DNA from: Gemmatimonas sp.
GTDB taxonomy: Bacteria; Gemmatimonadota; Gemmatimonadetes; Gemmatimonadales; Gemmatimonadaceae
Reading direction: 5' to 3'
Assembly: GCA_011390935.1 (NCBI GenBank)
Contig: JAABRL010000015.1
Coordinates: 1 to 38,173, forward strand
DNA length: 38,173 nucleotides
Within the stretch, counting starts at the first letter, position 1, and the number at the start of each line of letters is the position of its first letter. The notes beneath the pieces are model-generated. The model ran no database searches. It saw nothing but the letters and a program-made list of their open reading frames with translations, and was not told where the DNA came from. The position numbers were made by a program, and so were the translations under genes. Positions 24,845 through 34,513 of this stretch are shown piece by piece.

Positions 24845-25836
24845 GGCGATGCTGCGGATTGCATCGCTTCGAGTCGCTCGACCACGGCGTGGCGAATGCG
24901 CGCGGGTTCGAGCACCGTGACGTCGACACCGTACTGCAGCACGTGGCGCACCGCCCAATCGTCGTCCGCGAGCGGCCAGCTGATGGTCACGGAGCCATCG
25001 GCGTCGAGCGGCACCCCTTCGCGCTCCGCCACCCATCGCGCCACCGGCGGTGCATAGCGCACCACCAGCTCGTCATCCGGGCGTTCCCCAGAGAAAATGC
25101 GCCCATCGCGCAGCACCCGGTCCAGATCGAAGTCGAGCGGCACCTCGAACACGGCGCCGTCGAGCTCCACGTGTTGAATGCGATCGAGGCGAAACACGCG
25201 AACCGCCGTGACCGCCGTGCACCACGCGACCACATACGTGTGCTGTTGCACGCGCACGATCGCCCACGGATGTACCACCCGCGTCTCGCCCGTGTCGGCG
25301 TCTGCACGCTGATAGGCGAGTCGCACCGCACGGCGCTCCTCTTGTGCCTGCATCAGGCGGCCGAACTGCTGCAGCAGGGCATCAGGTACGGCCTCTGCAT
25401 TGATGGGCGGCACGGGCGCCTCTGGCGCACGCGTGGTGACGCCCTGCGTGACCGTGCTTGGCGGGGAGACGGTCGCGTCGCGCAACTTGCGCCGCGCCAG
25501 GATGACGGCGGCGCGCTCCTCGATCGGTCGCTCGTGCAACAGCATGCCGAGCCCAAGGTCGAGCGCCGCGAGTTCCGCACGCGTCAGTCGCATGGGACGC
25601 CGAAAGTGCGTGGTGCGCGCGCCCACGCTGGACGGTCCGAGGTAGAGTTCCACTGATTCCACGAATCCAGCCACATCCTGTTGACGAGTGGTCAAGGCCT
25701 GCAGGTCGGACAGCAGCGTGTTCACCGTCGTGCCGACCTTTTCGGCGAGCACCGCGAGCGACAGTTCCGTGTCTTCCGCCAGCAGCGGGAGCGCCAGCAA
25801 CAGGCGCTCCAGTTGATCCTGCGCGCGGGGGGTCAT
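24841..25836 (-). CDS. WYL-domain regulator, PafC-like
   Basis: The 331-residue product has a N-terminal helix-turn-helix-like part (about 1-60, LAVLAEKVGTTVNTLLSDLQAL), a helical linker, and a WYL domain with VHPWAIVRVQQHTYVVAWC and RVFRLDRIQHVEL (the usual W-Y-L reading WAI and TYVVAW), then a WCX-type C-terminal fold ending in RIRHAVVERLEAM. WYL domains sense nucleic acids or nucleotides. The ATG overlaps the stop of the first WYL gene by four bases, as in mycobacterial pafBC, whose products act as a DNA-damage activator. The stop codon lies in the -35 hexamer of the aroF leader promoter. Confidence 0.83.
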   Translation of the reverse strand: MTPRAQDQLERLLLALPLLAEDTELSLAVLAEKVGTTVNTLLSDLQALTTRQQDVAGFVESVELYLGPSSVGARTTHFRRPMRLTRAELAALDLGLGMLLHERPIEERAAVILARRKLRDATVSPPSTVTQGVTTRAPEAPVPPINAEAVPDALLQQFGRLMQAQEERRAVRLAYQRADADTGETRVVHPWAIVRVQQHTYVVAWCTAVTAVRVFRLDRIQHVELDGAVFEVPLDFDLDRVLRDGRIFSGERPDDELVVRYAPPVARWVAEREGVPLDADGSVTISWPLADDDWAVRHVLQYGVDVTVLEPARIRHAVVERLEAMQSAASP

Positions 25837-26918
25837 GCAACGCCCTGTGTGGCAGATTCGCGATGCGCCGCCAGAGTGTCGTGCACGAGCGCCTGCCACG
25901 CGTCCACCACCGCCGGTGGCGCGACGGGTCGCGCGTCGCCCGCGAAGGTGAGCAGCCACCGCAGGAATGTGTCGCGACGTCGCACCAGGAAACGGCGCTG
26001 CGTGCTGTGCGCAGCCCCCGCATCGAGCGCCTCACCAAGTCGCAGTGCAGCCGTCACGTCGCCACCGCGCCCGCTGAAGTGCACGTCGATCGCTTCCATG
26101 TCGCCGGTACCCAGCTCCCACGCCTGTCGTGATCGTGCATGCGCCTTGAGATCGAAGGAGGCCGGTACCACGAAATCGGGCGTCGCGGGCGCCTTGCTGT
26201 TCACCCGCACGTCGCGCATACGCGTGGTGCGGAACAGGCGGATGCCATCCACGCGCGGTTCGTGCGCCACCAGGTACCAATGGCCCGTGAGATACACCAG
26301 ACCATACGGCTCCACCACGCGTGATTCCGTGGCATCGCGTCCGATGCTGTGATACGTGAAGGTGACATGCTTCGCGCGTTCGATCGCCTCCATGAGCGTA
26401 CTGAACTGCGCCCCGTTGGTGTCGGCGGCGCCGTTGGCCGGCATGGGCAGTTCATCGGGCAGGTCGTAGCGCAGCTTGCGCAGAGCGCGGGTGGCGTCGG
26501 CGGTGAGCGGTGGGGCGCCGAGTGCGACCACACGTTCCGCAGCGCGCCGCAGCATCGCCGCTTCCTCCGGCGGCAACGCCAGCGTGCGCAGGGCGCGATA
26601 GCCTTCGCCGGCCGACGACGCGCGCGACGGGCCGTCGGCGCCCGCCAGCACCAGATAGGGCAGGTAGAATGCCTCGGGCTTGAGCCGATATTGCGACGGC
26701 TCCCCGTCGGCACCGTTCACCGTTTCAATGGCAATGCCGGCGCTGCGCAGCTCGTCCTTGTCGCGCTCGAACATGCGCTGCAGCGTTTCGGAGGGTGCGC
26801 CCTCGTGCGCGTAGGCGGGCACATCGCGGGCGAGCTCGGAGAAGCTCACCGGGAATCGGCGGCGCAGCAGGGCGGCGATCAGATCGATCCAGCGGAGCAG
26901 TTTGTCGTTGGCAGGCAT
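25833..26918 (-). CDS. WYL-domain regulator, PafB-like
   Basis: The 361-residue product starts with LLRWIDLIAALLRRRFPVSFSELARDVPAY, a helix-turn-helix of the DeoR/HTH_11-like type, RMFERDKDELRSAGIAIE (the conserved link after the DNA-binding domain), and a WYL domain (VEPYGLVYLTGHWYLVAHEPRVDGIRLFRTTRM). ERAKHVTFTYHSIGRDATESRVVEP is a canonical WYL start. The C-terminal WCX-like region follows. It is the first gene of the WYL pair, divergent from the SbcD-like gene across 124 bases. The arrangement suggests control of that divergent nuclease pair, by analogy with PafBC control of DNA-repair genes; not proven. Confidence 0.85.
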   Translation of the reverse strand: MPANDKLLRWIDLIAALLRRRFPVSFSELARDVPAYAHEGAPSETLQRMFERDKDELRSAGIAIETVNGADGEPSQYRLKPEAFYLPYLVLAGADGPSRASSAGEGYRALRTLALPPEEAAMLRRAAERVVALGAPPLTADATRALRKLRYDLPDELPMPANGAADTNGAQFSTLMEAIERAKHVTFTYHSIGRDATESRVVEPYGLVYLTGHWYLVAHEPRVDGIRLFRTTRMRDVRVNSKAPATPDFVVPASFDLKAHARSRQAWELGTGDMEAIDVHFSGRGGDVTAALRLGEALDAGAAHSTQRRFLVRRRDTFLRWLLTFAGDARPVAPPAVVDAWQALVHDTLAAHRESATQGVA

Positions 26919-27042
26919 GTCCACAACTTGGCGTGGGGGTCCGTCGGTGGCGAGCGGTGAGGCAATCGGCGCGGCGCACTGTCGGACCACGATGCGAAGT
27001 TGTGGTGGTGCAACGCCCCGCTCTCACACCATCCTTCTCCGC
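26919..27042. promoter_or_regulatory. Divergent control region between WYL pair and SbcD/SbcC-like operon
   Basis: CCACAACTT at 26921-26929 recurs as its inverted complement AAGTTGTGG at 26997-27005, one copy near each gene. On the plus strand TGTCGGAC at 26980-26987, then eight bases, then GAAGTT at 26996-27001 loosely resembles the RecA-independent damage promoter recognised by mycobacterial PafBC (TGTCR, N8, TAnnnT). Both observations are suggestive, not proof. Confidence 0.35.
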
Positions 27043-28374
27043 ATGCGCCTCCTGATCACCGGCGACCTGCACCTCGGCCGCCGTTCCACTCGCATTCCCG
27101 ATCGCATTCCCGACGCGTCCAGCGCCGCCGTCTGGGCGCGCGCGGTGGACGTCGCCATCGCGCATGAGGTCGATGCCGTCCTGATCAGCGGCGATCTGGT
27201 CGATCAGGACAACCGCTACTTCGAGGCGCTCGGTCCGCTCGAGCTTGGACTACGACGGCTGCGCTCCGCCGGCATTCGTGCGCTGGCCGTCGCCGGCAAT
27301 CACGATCACGCGACCCTGCCGGCACTCGTGGCCACGCTGCCGACGGATGCACTCACGGTGCTTGGCGCGGGAGGGCGATGGGAGCAGGTCACGCTCACCT
27401 CGCGTCACGATCATTCTCGGCTGCATGTGCTGGGATGGTCGTTCCCCTCGCGCACCGTGCGCGAGAGTCCGTTGACCTCGCTGCCGCGGATCGCGAACGA
27501 CGGGGTGCCCACCATCGGGCTGCTGCATGGGGACCTCGACGTGCCAACGAGCGTGTACGCACCGCTCGCGTCGAGCGAGCTTGCTCGCGCACCGGTGTGC
27601 GCGTGGGTGCTGGGTCACATTCACGCCGGCGGACTGCGCGCTCACGCACCGCCCGTGCTGTACCCCGGTTCCCCGCAGCCGCTGGACCCGGGTGAGCCGG
27701 GTGTGCACGGTGTGTGGCTTGCCGACGTTGCCGACACGTTTCACACGCGGCTCGTGCCGCTGGCGTCGGTGCAGTATTGCACCGTGACGGTTGATCTCGC
27801 GGGCTGCGCCGACCTCGAGTCGGCACGCACGCGTGTGGTGCGTGCGTTGCGCGACGCCGTCGCGCGCGAGTGGCGCGAGGGTCTGCATCATCTCGCGGTA
27901 CGCGTGCACTTCACAGGGCGGTCCGCGTTGCACGGACGCCTCGACGCGCTTGCGCAGCAGCTACGCGACGCGCCCACGCTCTGGCTCGATGACGAACCCG
28001 GCGAGATCGTGCGCGCCATCGTGTTCGACGAGCGCACAGACAGTGTACAGTCCGTCGGCGTCACGCACGTGCACGATGCCACCACACCCGATCATGATCT
28101 CGACGCGCTCGCGAGCGGCACGGACGCCATTGGTGTATTGGCGCAGCTGCGTCGTGCCCTCCAACACGGTTCGCTCGACGCGCTCCCTCCCTCGCTGCGC
28201 GACACGCTACGCCGCGTACCCGGGGAAGTTGCCGGAGCACGCGTCTTTACCGGCGTGGCGGATGCCGCGCTGTCGGAGGAGGCACTGGTCGAGGTGGCCC
28301 GCGCGCAGGTCGATCGACTGCTCGACGCGCTACTTGCGCAGCGGGACTCCATCGGTCGGGAGCGCACCTCATGA
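27043..28374 (+). CDS. SbcD/YhaO-like metallophosphoesterase
   Basis: The 443-residue product is a calcineurin-like nuclease: GDLHLG (D8, H10), VLISGDLVDQ, AGNHDHA, LLHGDLD and GHIHAGG give all metal-binding motifs of Mre11/SbcD enzymes. A C-terminal region follows (about 240-443), including a capping domain with alternating strands (ASVQYCTVTVDLAG) and a helical end, similar to the YhaO family. The next gene, the SMC-like ATPase, starts in its stop codon (ATGA), so the two make the Mre11-Rad50-like complex that processes DNA ends. It is divergent from the WYL pair. Confidence 0.88.
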   Translation: MRLLITGDLHLGRRSTRIPDRIPDASSAAVWARAVDVAIAHEVDAVLISGDLVDQDNRYFEALGPLELGLRRLRSAGIRALAVAGNHDHATLPALVATLPTDALTVLGAGGRWEQVTLTSRHDHSRLHVLGWSFPSRTVRESPLTSLPRIANDGVPTIGLLHGDLDVPTSVYAPLASSELARAPVCAWVLGHIHAGGLRAHAPPVLYPGSPQPLDPGEPGVHGVWLADVADTFHTRLVPLASVQYCTVTVDLAGCADLESARTRVVRALRDAVAREWREGLHHLAVRVHFTGRSALHGRLDALAQQLRDAPTLWLDDEPGEIVRAIVFDERTDSVQSVGVTHVHDATTPDHDLDALASGTDAIGVLAQLRRALQHGSLDALPPSLRDTLRRVPGEVAGARVFTGVADAALSEEALVEVARAQVDRLLDALLAQRDSIGRERTS

Positions 28375-31300
28375 GTGCGGCGTTGCATGCGCGACTCGCA
28401 CCGCGCGGAGCAGTCCGGGTGGAATCGATCCAACTGGATCGTACACCGGGCATCCCGGACGCCTTTGCTGTGGACGCGCTCTCGCCTGGACTCAACGTGG
28501 TGTTCGGACCGAATGCCTCGGGCAAATCGAGCCTGCTTCGCGCGCTCGACGCGCTGCTCTGGCCCACGCTCGAGCGGTGCGACGACCGATCAGTGCGTGG
28601 CCGCCTGCGCGACGGCGAACGCGCGTGGGATGTGCGTCTCGACGGCACCGCGTGCACGGTACACACGGCGGACGGCGTGCGCGTGGATGCTCCGATCTGG
28701 CCGTCGCCCGCACTGCGCCATCGGTTGCACCTCGCGCTTCATGATCTGCTGGTCGTCTCGCGAGACCCGGACGCCTTTGCCTCGGCGATCGTGCGCGCGT
28801 CTGCGGGCGGCCTCGATGTGGCAAGTGCTGGCCAGACCGTAGGCATGCTTGAACGCGCCCCTCGAACGCTCGCGGCCCGCCGCAGCTTCGATGAGGCGGT
28901 GCGCGCCGTGGCCGAATCGCAGCAGCAGCAGCGTGCGCTGCACGAGGAGCGTCTGGGGCTCGAGCGACTGCGTGCGGAACGCGAGGCCGCACGAAGCGCG
29001 TCCGCCGCGTTGCAGCAGCGACTCCACGCGCAGGAGTGGCGGGCGGCACGCGCTCGACTCGCCAACGCAGAAGCGGCGCTGGCGGCGCTGCCTTCAGCCG
29101 TGGCGCAGATGCGCGGGCACGAACTCGAGCACGCGACCACCACGCGCGCGGCGTGGCGCGACGCGCGCTTGCGCCACGATGCCGCCATCGAGCGTCGCGC
29201 GCGGGCCGAGTCGGTGCAGCGCGAGGCGTTCGATGGCGCACCACCCACGCTCGAGGATCGCGAACGGTGGCGCCGCGGACTCGACGCCCTGCGGCGGGCG
29301 GAGGATGCGCTTGCCCGAACCCGTGTGCAGGTGGTCGAACGTCGCGCAGTGCGCGATGCGGTCGCACAGGCGCTCACGCCACAACACACGAGCCTGATCG
29401 CACTCGTTGATCACGGGGCCGTCGCAGAGGCAGCGGCCATGGCGGCACAACTCGAGGCTGCACTGGCGACGCAAACGGCGGCCGTTGCGCACGCGGCGAT
29501 GCTCGATGAACTGCACGCAGATCCGAGATCCACAACTGGGCGCGATCGAGCGCCGACCGATCGGGACGCCCTGCGCGATGCGGTGCGTGTGCTCGCCGAC
29601 TGGCTCGTCGCCGACGCGGTCCGCCATGCGCCGCTCGTTGCGTCGTACCGCATCTCGCACTGGGCACTGACGGCGATCGCCGTGATCGGCTGGCTCGTGG
29701 TCGCCGCCAGCTGGCATGTCGCCGGTGCCCTGCTCGCCGTGGTCACGCTCGCGCTCGCGCTGCACTGGCGTCCGCGCGTGAACACGAGCGAGCGTGATGC
29801 GGCCGCCGCACGGTGTGCGCGTCTCGAAGCGGAGTACGCGTCACTCGGCGCGCCGGCCCCGAGTGCGTGGGACACCGCATCGGTGGTGGCGCTACTCGAC
29901 GTGCTCGCGCGTGCGGTCGGCGATGCCACGGTCGAGGCTCGGCATCGCGACGAGCAGCGACGTACCGCCGCCCTCGTCGTGCGCGCGCAGGACGCACTCG
30001 CCGTGCAGCAGGCCGGCGCCACGGCACTCGCGACGCGCACCGGCCTCGCCCCCGACACCGAGGGGCGCACCCTCGGCTGGCTGCTCGACCGTCTCGCGCG
30101 TTGGCAGGAAGCCCACGGCGAGTGCGTGCGCGCCGAGGCCGCATGGCAGGAGGCGCAACGGGACCACACGAGTGCGCTGCAGCGCTTTGCGGACGCAAGC
30201 GCAGCCCCTCGCAATCTGGTGGATGTCGAAGCGCTGGTCGCTTCACTCGAGGAGCGATGGGACGTTCATGCGACCGCCGCGCACGACGTCGCACAAGCCG
30301 TGGAAGGCGTACAGCACGCCGACGCTGAATGCGCACGCCATGCAGACAGCTGGCAGGCACTGTTTCATGCGGTCGCGCTCGAGGCGCCGCCGTTGTCCCC
30401 TTCGACGGTCGAGCTGCCCGCACACGCGGCACTTTCGGCGCTGCAGTCGCGTCTCGAGCTGCGCACCGAGTGGCTCGCGCACGAGCGCGCACGAGCCGAC
30501 GCCATGCGCGATCTTGCGCAGCTGCGCGCCAACGTGCACGACGCGGAGACCTTCGACTCGCTGTGTGCGCTCTCCGATGATGTGCTCGCCGAACAGGTCA
30601 GGCAGCTACGCGAGCGTGCTGACACGTTCGAATCGTGCGTGCAGCGCGTGTCGACGCTCGAAGAGCGCCTGCAGGTGGCGACACAGTCACGCGCCGTGCA
30701 GGAGGCGCTCGCCACACGGGCGAGCTTTCGCGACGCGGTGGTTGAAGAATGGATGAACACCGTGGCTGCGATGTTCACGCATGCGCTCGTGACGCACGTG
30801 CAGCAGCAGACGCGCGATGTGCAGCGACCAGCGGTGTTTCACAGGGCCCGAGCCTTGTTTGGCCGCATCACACGCGGCCGCTGGCGCCTGCATGTGGACG
30901 AGCTCGACGGACTCGCACAGTTTCGTGCCGAAGACACCACGACCGGCGTGCATCATGCGCTCGACACGTTGTCTGCGGGCACGCGCGTGCAGCTGCTCGT
31001 GGCGGTGCGTGTGGCGTTCGTGGAGTCGGAGGAGACGGACGGCGTGCAGCTGCCGCTGTTTTTTGACGAGACGCTCGGCACGAGCGATGACGATCGCGCC
31101 GATGCCCTGATCGACGCAGTACTCACACTTGCAGCCGAGGGACGACAGCTCTTCTACGTCACGGCGCAGCGCGACGAAGTACAGAAGTGGCACGCCGCGC
31201 TCGCCGCACGCGCGGAGCGCGGTGCATCCGTCCCATGGCGCGAGATCGATCTGGTCGCGGTGCGACGCCTGACGCCGCTGGCGAGTCCCCCGCGAATTCC

Positions 31301-31988
31301 AGCGTCCCGACCGAGCCGCGCGCTCCCCGTTGAGGCGGTGCGCTCGCACGCAGCGTTCGGGGCCGCGACCGGGGTCTTGCCCCTCGATCCGTCGCGCACT
31401 CCCGCCGTGGGGTGGCCACTGTGGTATCTCACCGATGATGTGCCGCTGCTGCACGCAACGTGGCAGTTGGGCATCGAGCGCTGGGGCGAGTTGGCTGGCT
31501 ATCGGGACGCGGGCGGGTTCGTCCAGGTGGCTGACCGCAGCGCCGAGGAGATCAGCACCGCGCTCGAGTCGCTGTCGCATGTGGCCGAGCTCGCCGAGCG
31601 TCTGCATGAGCTGAGCACCGTGGGCATCGGTCGCCCGGTGGACCGCCGCGCGCTGCAGGAAACCGGCGTGGTCACCCCAGCCTTTCTCGACCTGATCGTC
31701 GCGCAGGCGGAGCGAGTGGCGGGTGATGCCGGCCAGTTGCTGGCGGCGCTCGACGCCGGCACGGTGCCACGATTCGGGTCGGCCAAGGTCGAGCAGCTGC
31801 GGACCGCGCTGCGGGCTGGCGGCTGGCTTGATGAGGCGGTGTCGCTTTCGGGCGAAGAAATCCGATGGGGCGTCATAGCGAGGTCGGCGAGGTCTGATGC
31901 CGCCGAGCTTGTGGACGCCTTGCTGGAACGACTCCGGCGGGGTGTTGCCCCCGATCCGGAGCCGTCCCATGCCACACTCTCGCCGTGA
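28371..31988 (+). CDS. SbcC/YhaN-like SMC-family ATPase with membrane hairpin
   Basis: The 1205-residue product has Walker A GPNASGKSS at 46-54, long coiled coil rich in Ala/Arg/Glu/Gln (about 150-400 and 480-840), and the second ATPase half: signature LSAGTRVQLLVAVRVAF (about 866-882), Walker B LPLFFDETLG (893-902) and the H-loop-like LFYVTAQRDEV. Two membrane helices (about 429-465, WALTAIAVIGWLVVAASW and AGALLAVVTLALALHW) break the coiled coil, as in YhaN-type AAA_27 proteins, and suggest membrane tethering where SbcC has a zinc hook; no CxxC hook is visible. About 250 residues after the H-loop form a further helical region I do not recognise, with an HhH-like helix pattern (PRFGSAKVEQLRTALRAGG). 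Partner: the metallophosphoesterase upstream. Confidence 0.87.
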   Translation: MSAALHARLAPRGAVRVESIQLDRTPGIPDAFAVDALSPGLNVVFGPNASGKSSLLRALDALLWPTLERCDDRSVRGRLRDGERAWDVRLDGTACTVHTADGVRVDAPIWPSPALRHRLHLALHDLLVVSRDPDAFASAIVRASAGGLDVASAGQTVGMLERAPRTLAARRSFDEAVRAVAESQQQQRALHEERLGLERLRAEREAARSASAALQQRLHAQEWRAARARLANAEAALAALPSAVAQMRGHELEHATTTRAAWRDARLRHDAAIERRARAESVQREAFDGAPPTLEDRERWRRGLDALRRAEDALARTRVQVVERRAVRDAVAQALTPQHTSLIALVDHGAVAEAAAMAAQLEAALATQTAAVAHAAMLDELHADPRSTTGRDRAPTDRDALRDAVRVLADWLVADAVRHAPLVASYRISHWALTAIAVIGWLVVAASWHVAGALLAVVTLALALHWRPRVNTSERDAAAARCARLEAEYASLGAPAPSAWDTASVVALLDVLARAVGDATVEARHRDEQRRTAALVVRAQDALAVQQAGATALATRTGLAPDTEGRTLGWLLDRLARWQEAHGECVRAEAAWQEAQRDHTSALQRFADASAAPRNLVDVEALVASLEERWDVHATAAHDVAQAVEGVQHADAECARHADSWQALFHAVALEAPPLSPSTVELPAHAALSALQSRLELRTEWLAHERARADAMRDLAQLRANVHDAETFDSLCALSDDVLAEQVRQLRERADTFESCVQRVSTLEERLQVATQSRAVQEALATRASFRDAVVEEWMNTVAAMFTHALVTHVQQQTRDVQRPAVFHRARALFGRITRGRWRLHVDELDGLAQFRAEDTTTGVHHALDTLSAGTRVQLLVAVRVAFVESEETDGVQLPLFFDETLGTSDDDRADALIDAVLTLAAEGRQLFYVTAQRDEVQKWHAALAARAERGASVPWREIDLVAVRRLTPLASPPRIPASRPSRALPVEAVRSHAAFGAATGVLPLDPSRTPAVGWPLWYLTDDVPLLHATWQLGIERWGELAGYRDAGGFVQVADRSAEEISTALESLSHVAELAERLHELSTVGIGRPVDRRALQETGVVTPAFLDLIVAQAERVAGDAGQLLAALDAGTVPRFGSAKVEQLRTALRAGGWLDEAVSLSGEEIRWGVIARSARSDAAELVDALLERLRRGVAPDPEPSHATLSP

Positions 31989-34488
31989 ATGGCGTCGAAT
32001 TCCATCCGTGTCGGCGCTGGTGCTTCTGTTGTGGGCATGCGGCGGTGGTGGTGATGGCCCGCCCACGCCACCGCCCACACCTGGCACGCTGGCCATTGCA
32101 CTCAGCAGCACGAGCGGCGCCGCGACCGGCGCGGGCAGCCTGAGCAGCACGCTGACCGCCACGCGCGGCGGCGGGTTTGCCGGCGCCATCGCACTGGCAG
32201 TCGAGGGTGCGCCCAGCGGCGTCACGGCGAGCTTCACGCCCGGTACACTGGCCGCCGGCAACACCACCAGCGACATGGCCATCACCGTGACCGCCAGTGC
32301 GGCACCTGGTACGTATCCACTGACCGTGCGAGCCACCGGCACCGGTGTCAGCGCTGCCACGTCCACGTACACGCTGACGGTGAACGCGCCTCCCACCCCC
32401 GACTTCACCGTCAGCGTGAACCCGGCGGCGTTGAGCATCGAGCAGGGACAGCAGGGCTCGGCCACCATCGCGTTGGCGCGCACGGGGGGGTTCGCCGGCG
32501 AGGTCGGCTTCTTCGTTGCTGATGTCCCGGATGGCGTGCAGATCAACGTTGCACCGAGTACGACCGCGGGTACCTCCGCCGCGCTCAGCGTGTCCGTGGC
32601 GCTGGACGCCGTGCCCGGCACGTATCCGCTCGTCATCAATGCGACGGAAAACGGACCACGCGTACGCACCGTGCCGCTCTCGCTGGTGGTCACGGCCAAG
32701 CCGTCGGCCGGTTCGCTGACGCTGTCGCCGTCCACCATCGCGGTGATGCAAGGAGCGCCGAGTGCACCGATCACGGTCACGCTGGCACGGCCCACCGGCG
32801 CGACGGGCGACGCGACCTTCACGCTCGAGAATGTGCCGCAGTTCGTGTCGGGCACGTTTACCCCCAATCCAACAGGGGGCACCACGAGCACGCTGACGTT
32901 GAACGTGGGCGTGTTGCATCCACCGGGCACGATCACGCTGCGTGTTCGCGCCACCGTGGGCACCACCAGCAGCACCGCCGATCTCGTATTGAACACACAA
33001 CAGTTCATACCGGCCGATTTCGCGTTGACGCTCGCGCCCACCGCAACGAGTGTCACGGCGGGCGCCAGCACCACATCGACGGTCACCATCACACGCCTCG
33101 CCAACTTCACGGGCGCGGTGTCTTTTGCCGTGACCGGCGCACCAGCGGGTGTCACCGCTGCGGTCACGCCATCGCCCACCACCGGCAATACGGCCACGCT
33201 GACGATCAACGCAACGGCCGGTGCCACGCCAGGCGTGTATCCGCTGATGATCACGGGCACCGCTGATGGTGTGGCCAGCCCTCGCAGTGCCACGCTCACG
33301 CTCACCCTCAATGCACCGAGCGGCGGTGGCAACGTGCAGTGGCGCTTCTGCAGCGCGTCGCGCGTGCCGAAGTGGTTCGGCGTGCGGAGCGGCACGAGCG
33401 GCGCGTGGAGCGTGGTCGCGCCCGGCCCGAGCAACACCTTCGCGTTTGCGTTCCCGTCCAATGGGCAAGTGGCGTACGTGCAGGAAACCAGCGCGCTCTC
33501 GTTCAGCGTCACCGTCCACCACGTCACGCCTCAGGAGGCGCTCGAGGCCGCCGCGCAGGAGTGCGTCGCCAACGTGCCCACGAAGACGGTCATGGGCACG
33601 GTCACCGGGGTGGCCGAACCGCGCAGCGCTGTGATCACCATGGGCGGCGGCTCGTTCGCCAAAGTGGACGCACCGCAAACGGCGTTCACGCTCACGGGCG
33701 TGCCCGATCGCCCCACCGACCTGATCGCGTTCCGCGGCTTTGGCGCCATTGGCGCGTTCGGGAGCTACGAGCGCGTGATCATTCGGCGCAACATCAATCC
33801 GGCAAACGGCAGTACGCTCGCGCCGCTCGATTTTGCGGGCACCGAATGGATCCCCGGGGCGAGTCGCAACTCCTTCTGGTCCGGGTTCGGCAGCGATCCC
33901 TTCGCCGTGTCGACGGCGCTGATCACGGCCAATGGCCTGGCGGGTGTCTACCACTTCAGCGAGCCCTCGCTCGCAGACCAGCGCAGCATTCCCGGCTTTC
34001 CCGAGAGCGCGCGCGAGGCGACGGACCTGTTCATGGTGATCGGCGCGACCGACAACGAAGCGGCCGGCCGACAGATCGTCACGTACGCGCGTGATCTGCT
34101 GCCGGGTGGTCTGCGCACCTTCGGCCCGCTGCTCACGCCGCCAACGCTCACGGTGCTGGGGGCTGCACCAGTCCGGTTGCGCCTGCAGGCACCCTGGCAG
34201 CCCGAATACAACGCCCTGGCCTCGGTCACGTATGCGCAGTCGGGCTTGATCACGCGCTCGGTGACCCTCAGCGGCTCGGCCTCGTACTTCTCCGGGAGCG
34301 GCTTCACGCTCGAGATTCCGGATTTCACCGGCGCCGCCGGCTGGAATCCCGCGTGGATGCTGCAGTCGGGGACGATCACGGGGCTGCAGGTGTCAGCCAC
34401 CGGGATCGTCGCCGGCGGCACCGGTCTCACACCGGTTGACGGACTGGAACTGCGCAGCGCACAGCGGCGGGGTACGGTGACGCCGTAG
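31969..34488 (+). CDS. Ig-repeat lipoprotein
   Basis: The 839-residue product starts at 31969, inside the end of the SMC-like gene (20-base overlap, different frame), with GGAG eight bases before the ATG. A lipobox LLLWAC with glycines follows. At least four Ig-like repeats of about 90 residues (40-475) share starts such as FTVSVNPAALSIEQGQQGS and ends such as PGTYPLVINATENGP, as in COG1470/NEW3-like domains. The C-terminal half (about 480-839) is unassigned; it has cysteines in WRFCSASR and QECVAN and a strand-rich ending with VDGLELRSA. Surface-anchored and structural or adhesive by architecture. Confidence 0.78.
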   Translation: MPHSRREWRRIPSVSALVLLLWACGGGGDGPPTPPPTPGTLAIALSSTSGAATGAGSLSSTLTATRGGGFAGAIALAVEGAPSGVTASFTPGTLAAGNTTSDMAITVTASAAPGTYPLTVRATGTGVSAATSTYTLTVNAPPTPDFTVSVNPAALSIEQGQQGSATIALARTGGFAGEVGFFVADVPDGVQINVAPSTTAGTSAALSVSVALDAVPGTYPLVINATENGPRVRTVPLSLVVTAKPSAGSLTLSPSTIAVMQGAPSAPITVTLARPTGATGDATFTLENVPQFVSGTFTPNPTGGTTSTLTLNVGVLHPPGTITLRVRATVGTTSSTADLVLNTQQFIPADFALTLAPTATSVTAGASTTSTVTITRLANFTGAVSFAVTGAPAGVTAAVTPSPTTGNTATLTINATAGATPGVYPLMITGTADGVASPRSATLTLTLNAPSGGGNVQWRFCSASRVPKWFGVRSGTSGAWSVVAPGPSNTFAFAFPSNGQVAYVQETSALSFSVTVHHVTPQEALEAAAQECVANVPTKTVMGTVTGVAEPRSAVITMGGGSFAKVDAPQTAFTLTGVPDRPTDLIAFRGFGAIGAFGSYERVIIRRNINPANGSTLAPLDFAGTEWIPGASRNSFWSGFGSDPFAVSTALITANGLAGVYHFSEPSLADQRSIPGFPESAREATDLFMVIGATDNEAAGRQIVTYARDLLPGGLRTFGPLLTPPTLTVLGAAPVRLRLQAPWQPEYNALASVTYAQSGLITRSVTLSGSASYFSGSGFTLEIPDFTGAAGWNPAWMLQSGTITGLQVSATGIVAGGTGLTPVDGLELRSAQRRGTVTP

Positions 34489-34513
34489 CGACACGTGTTG
34501 GTTGCACAGCAAC

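Noticed and set aside
30687..33527. Long antisense frame of 946 codons opposite the SMC-like and Ig-repeat genes
   Set aside because: Mirror of Thr/Val/Ala-rich sense repeats; no start signal or family motifs.
31873..33954. Antisense frame of 693 codons
   Set aside because: Arg/Gly/His-rich, repeat-derived shadow of the Ig-repeat gene.
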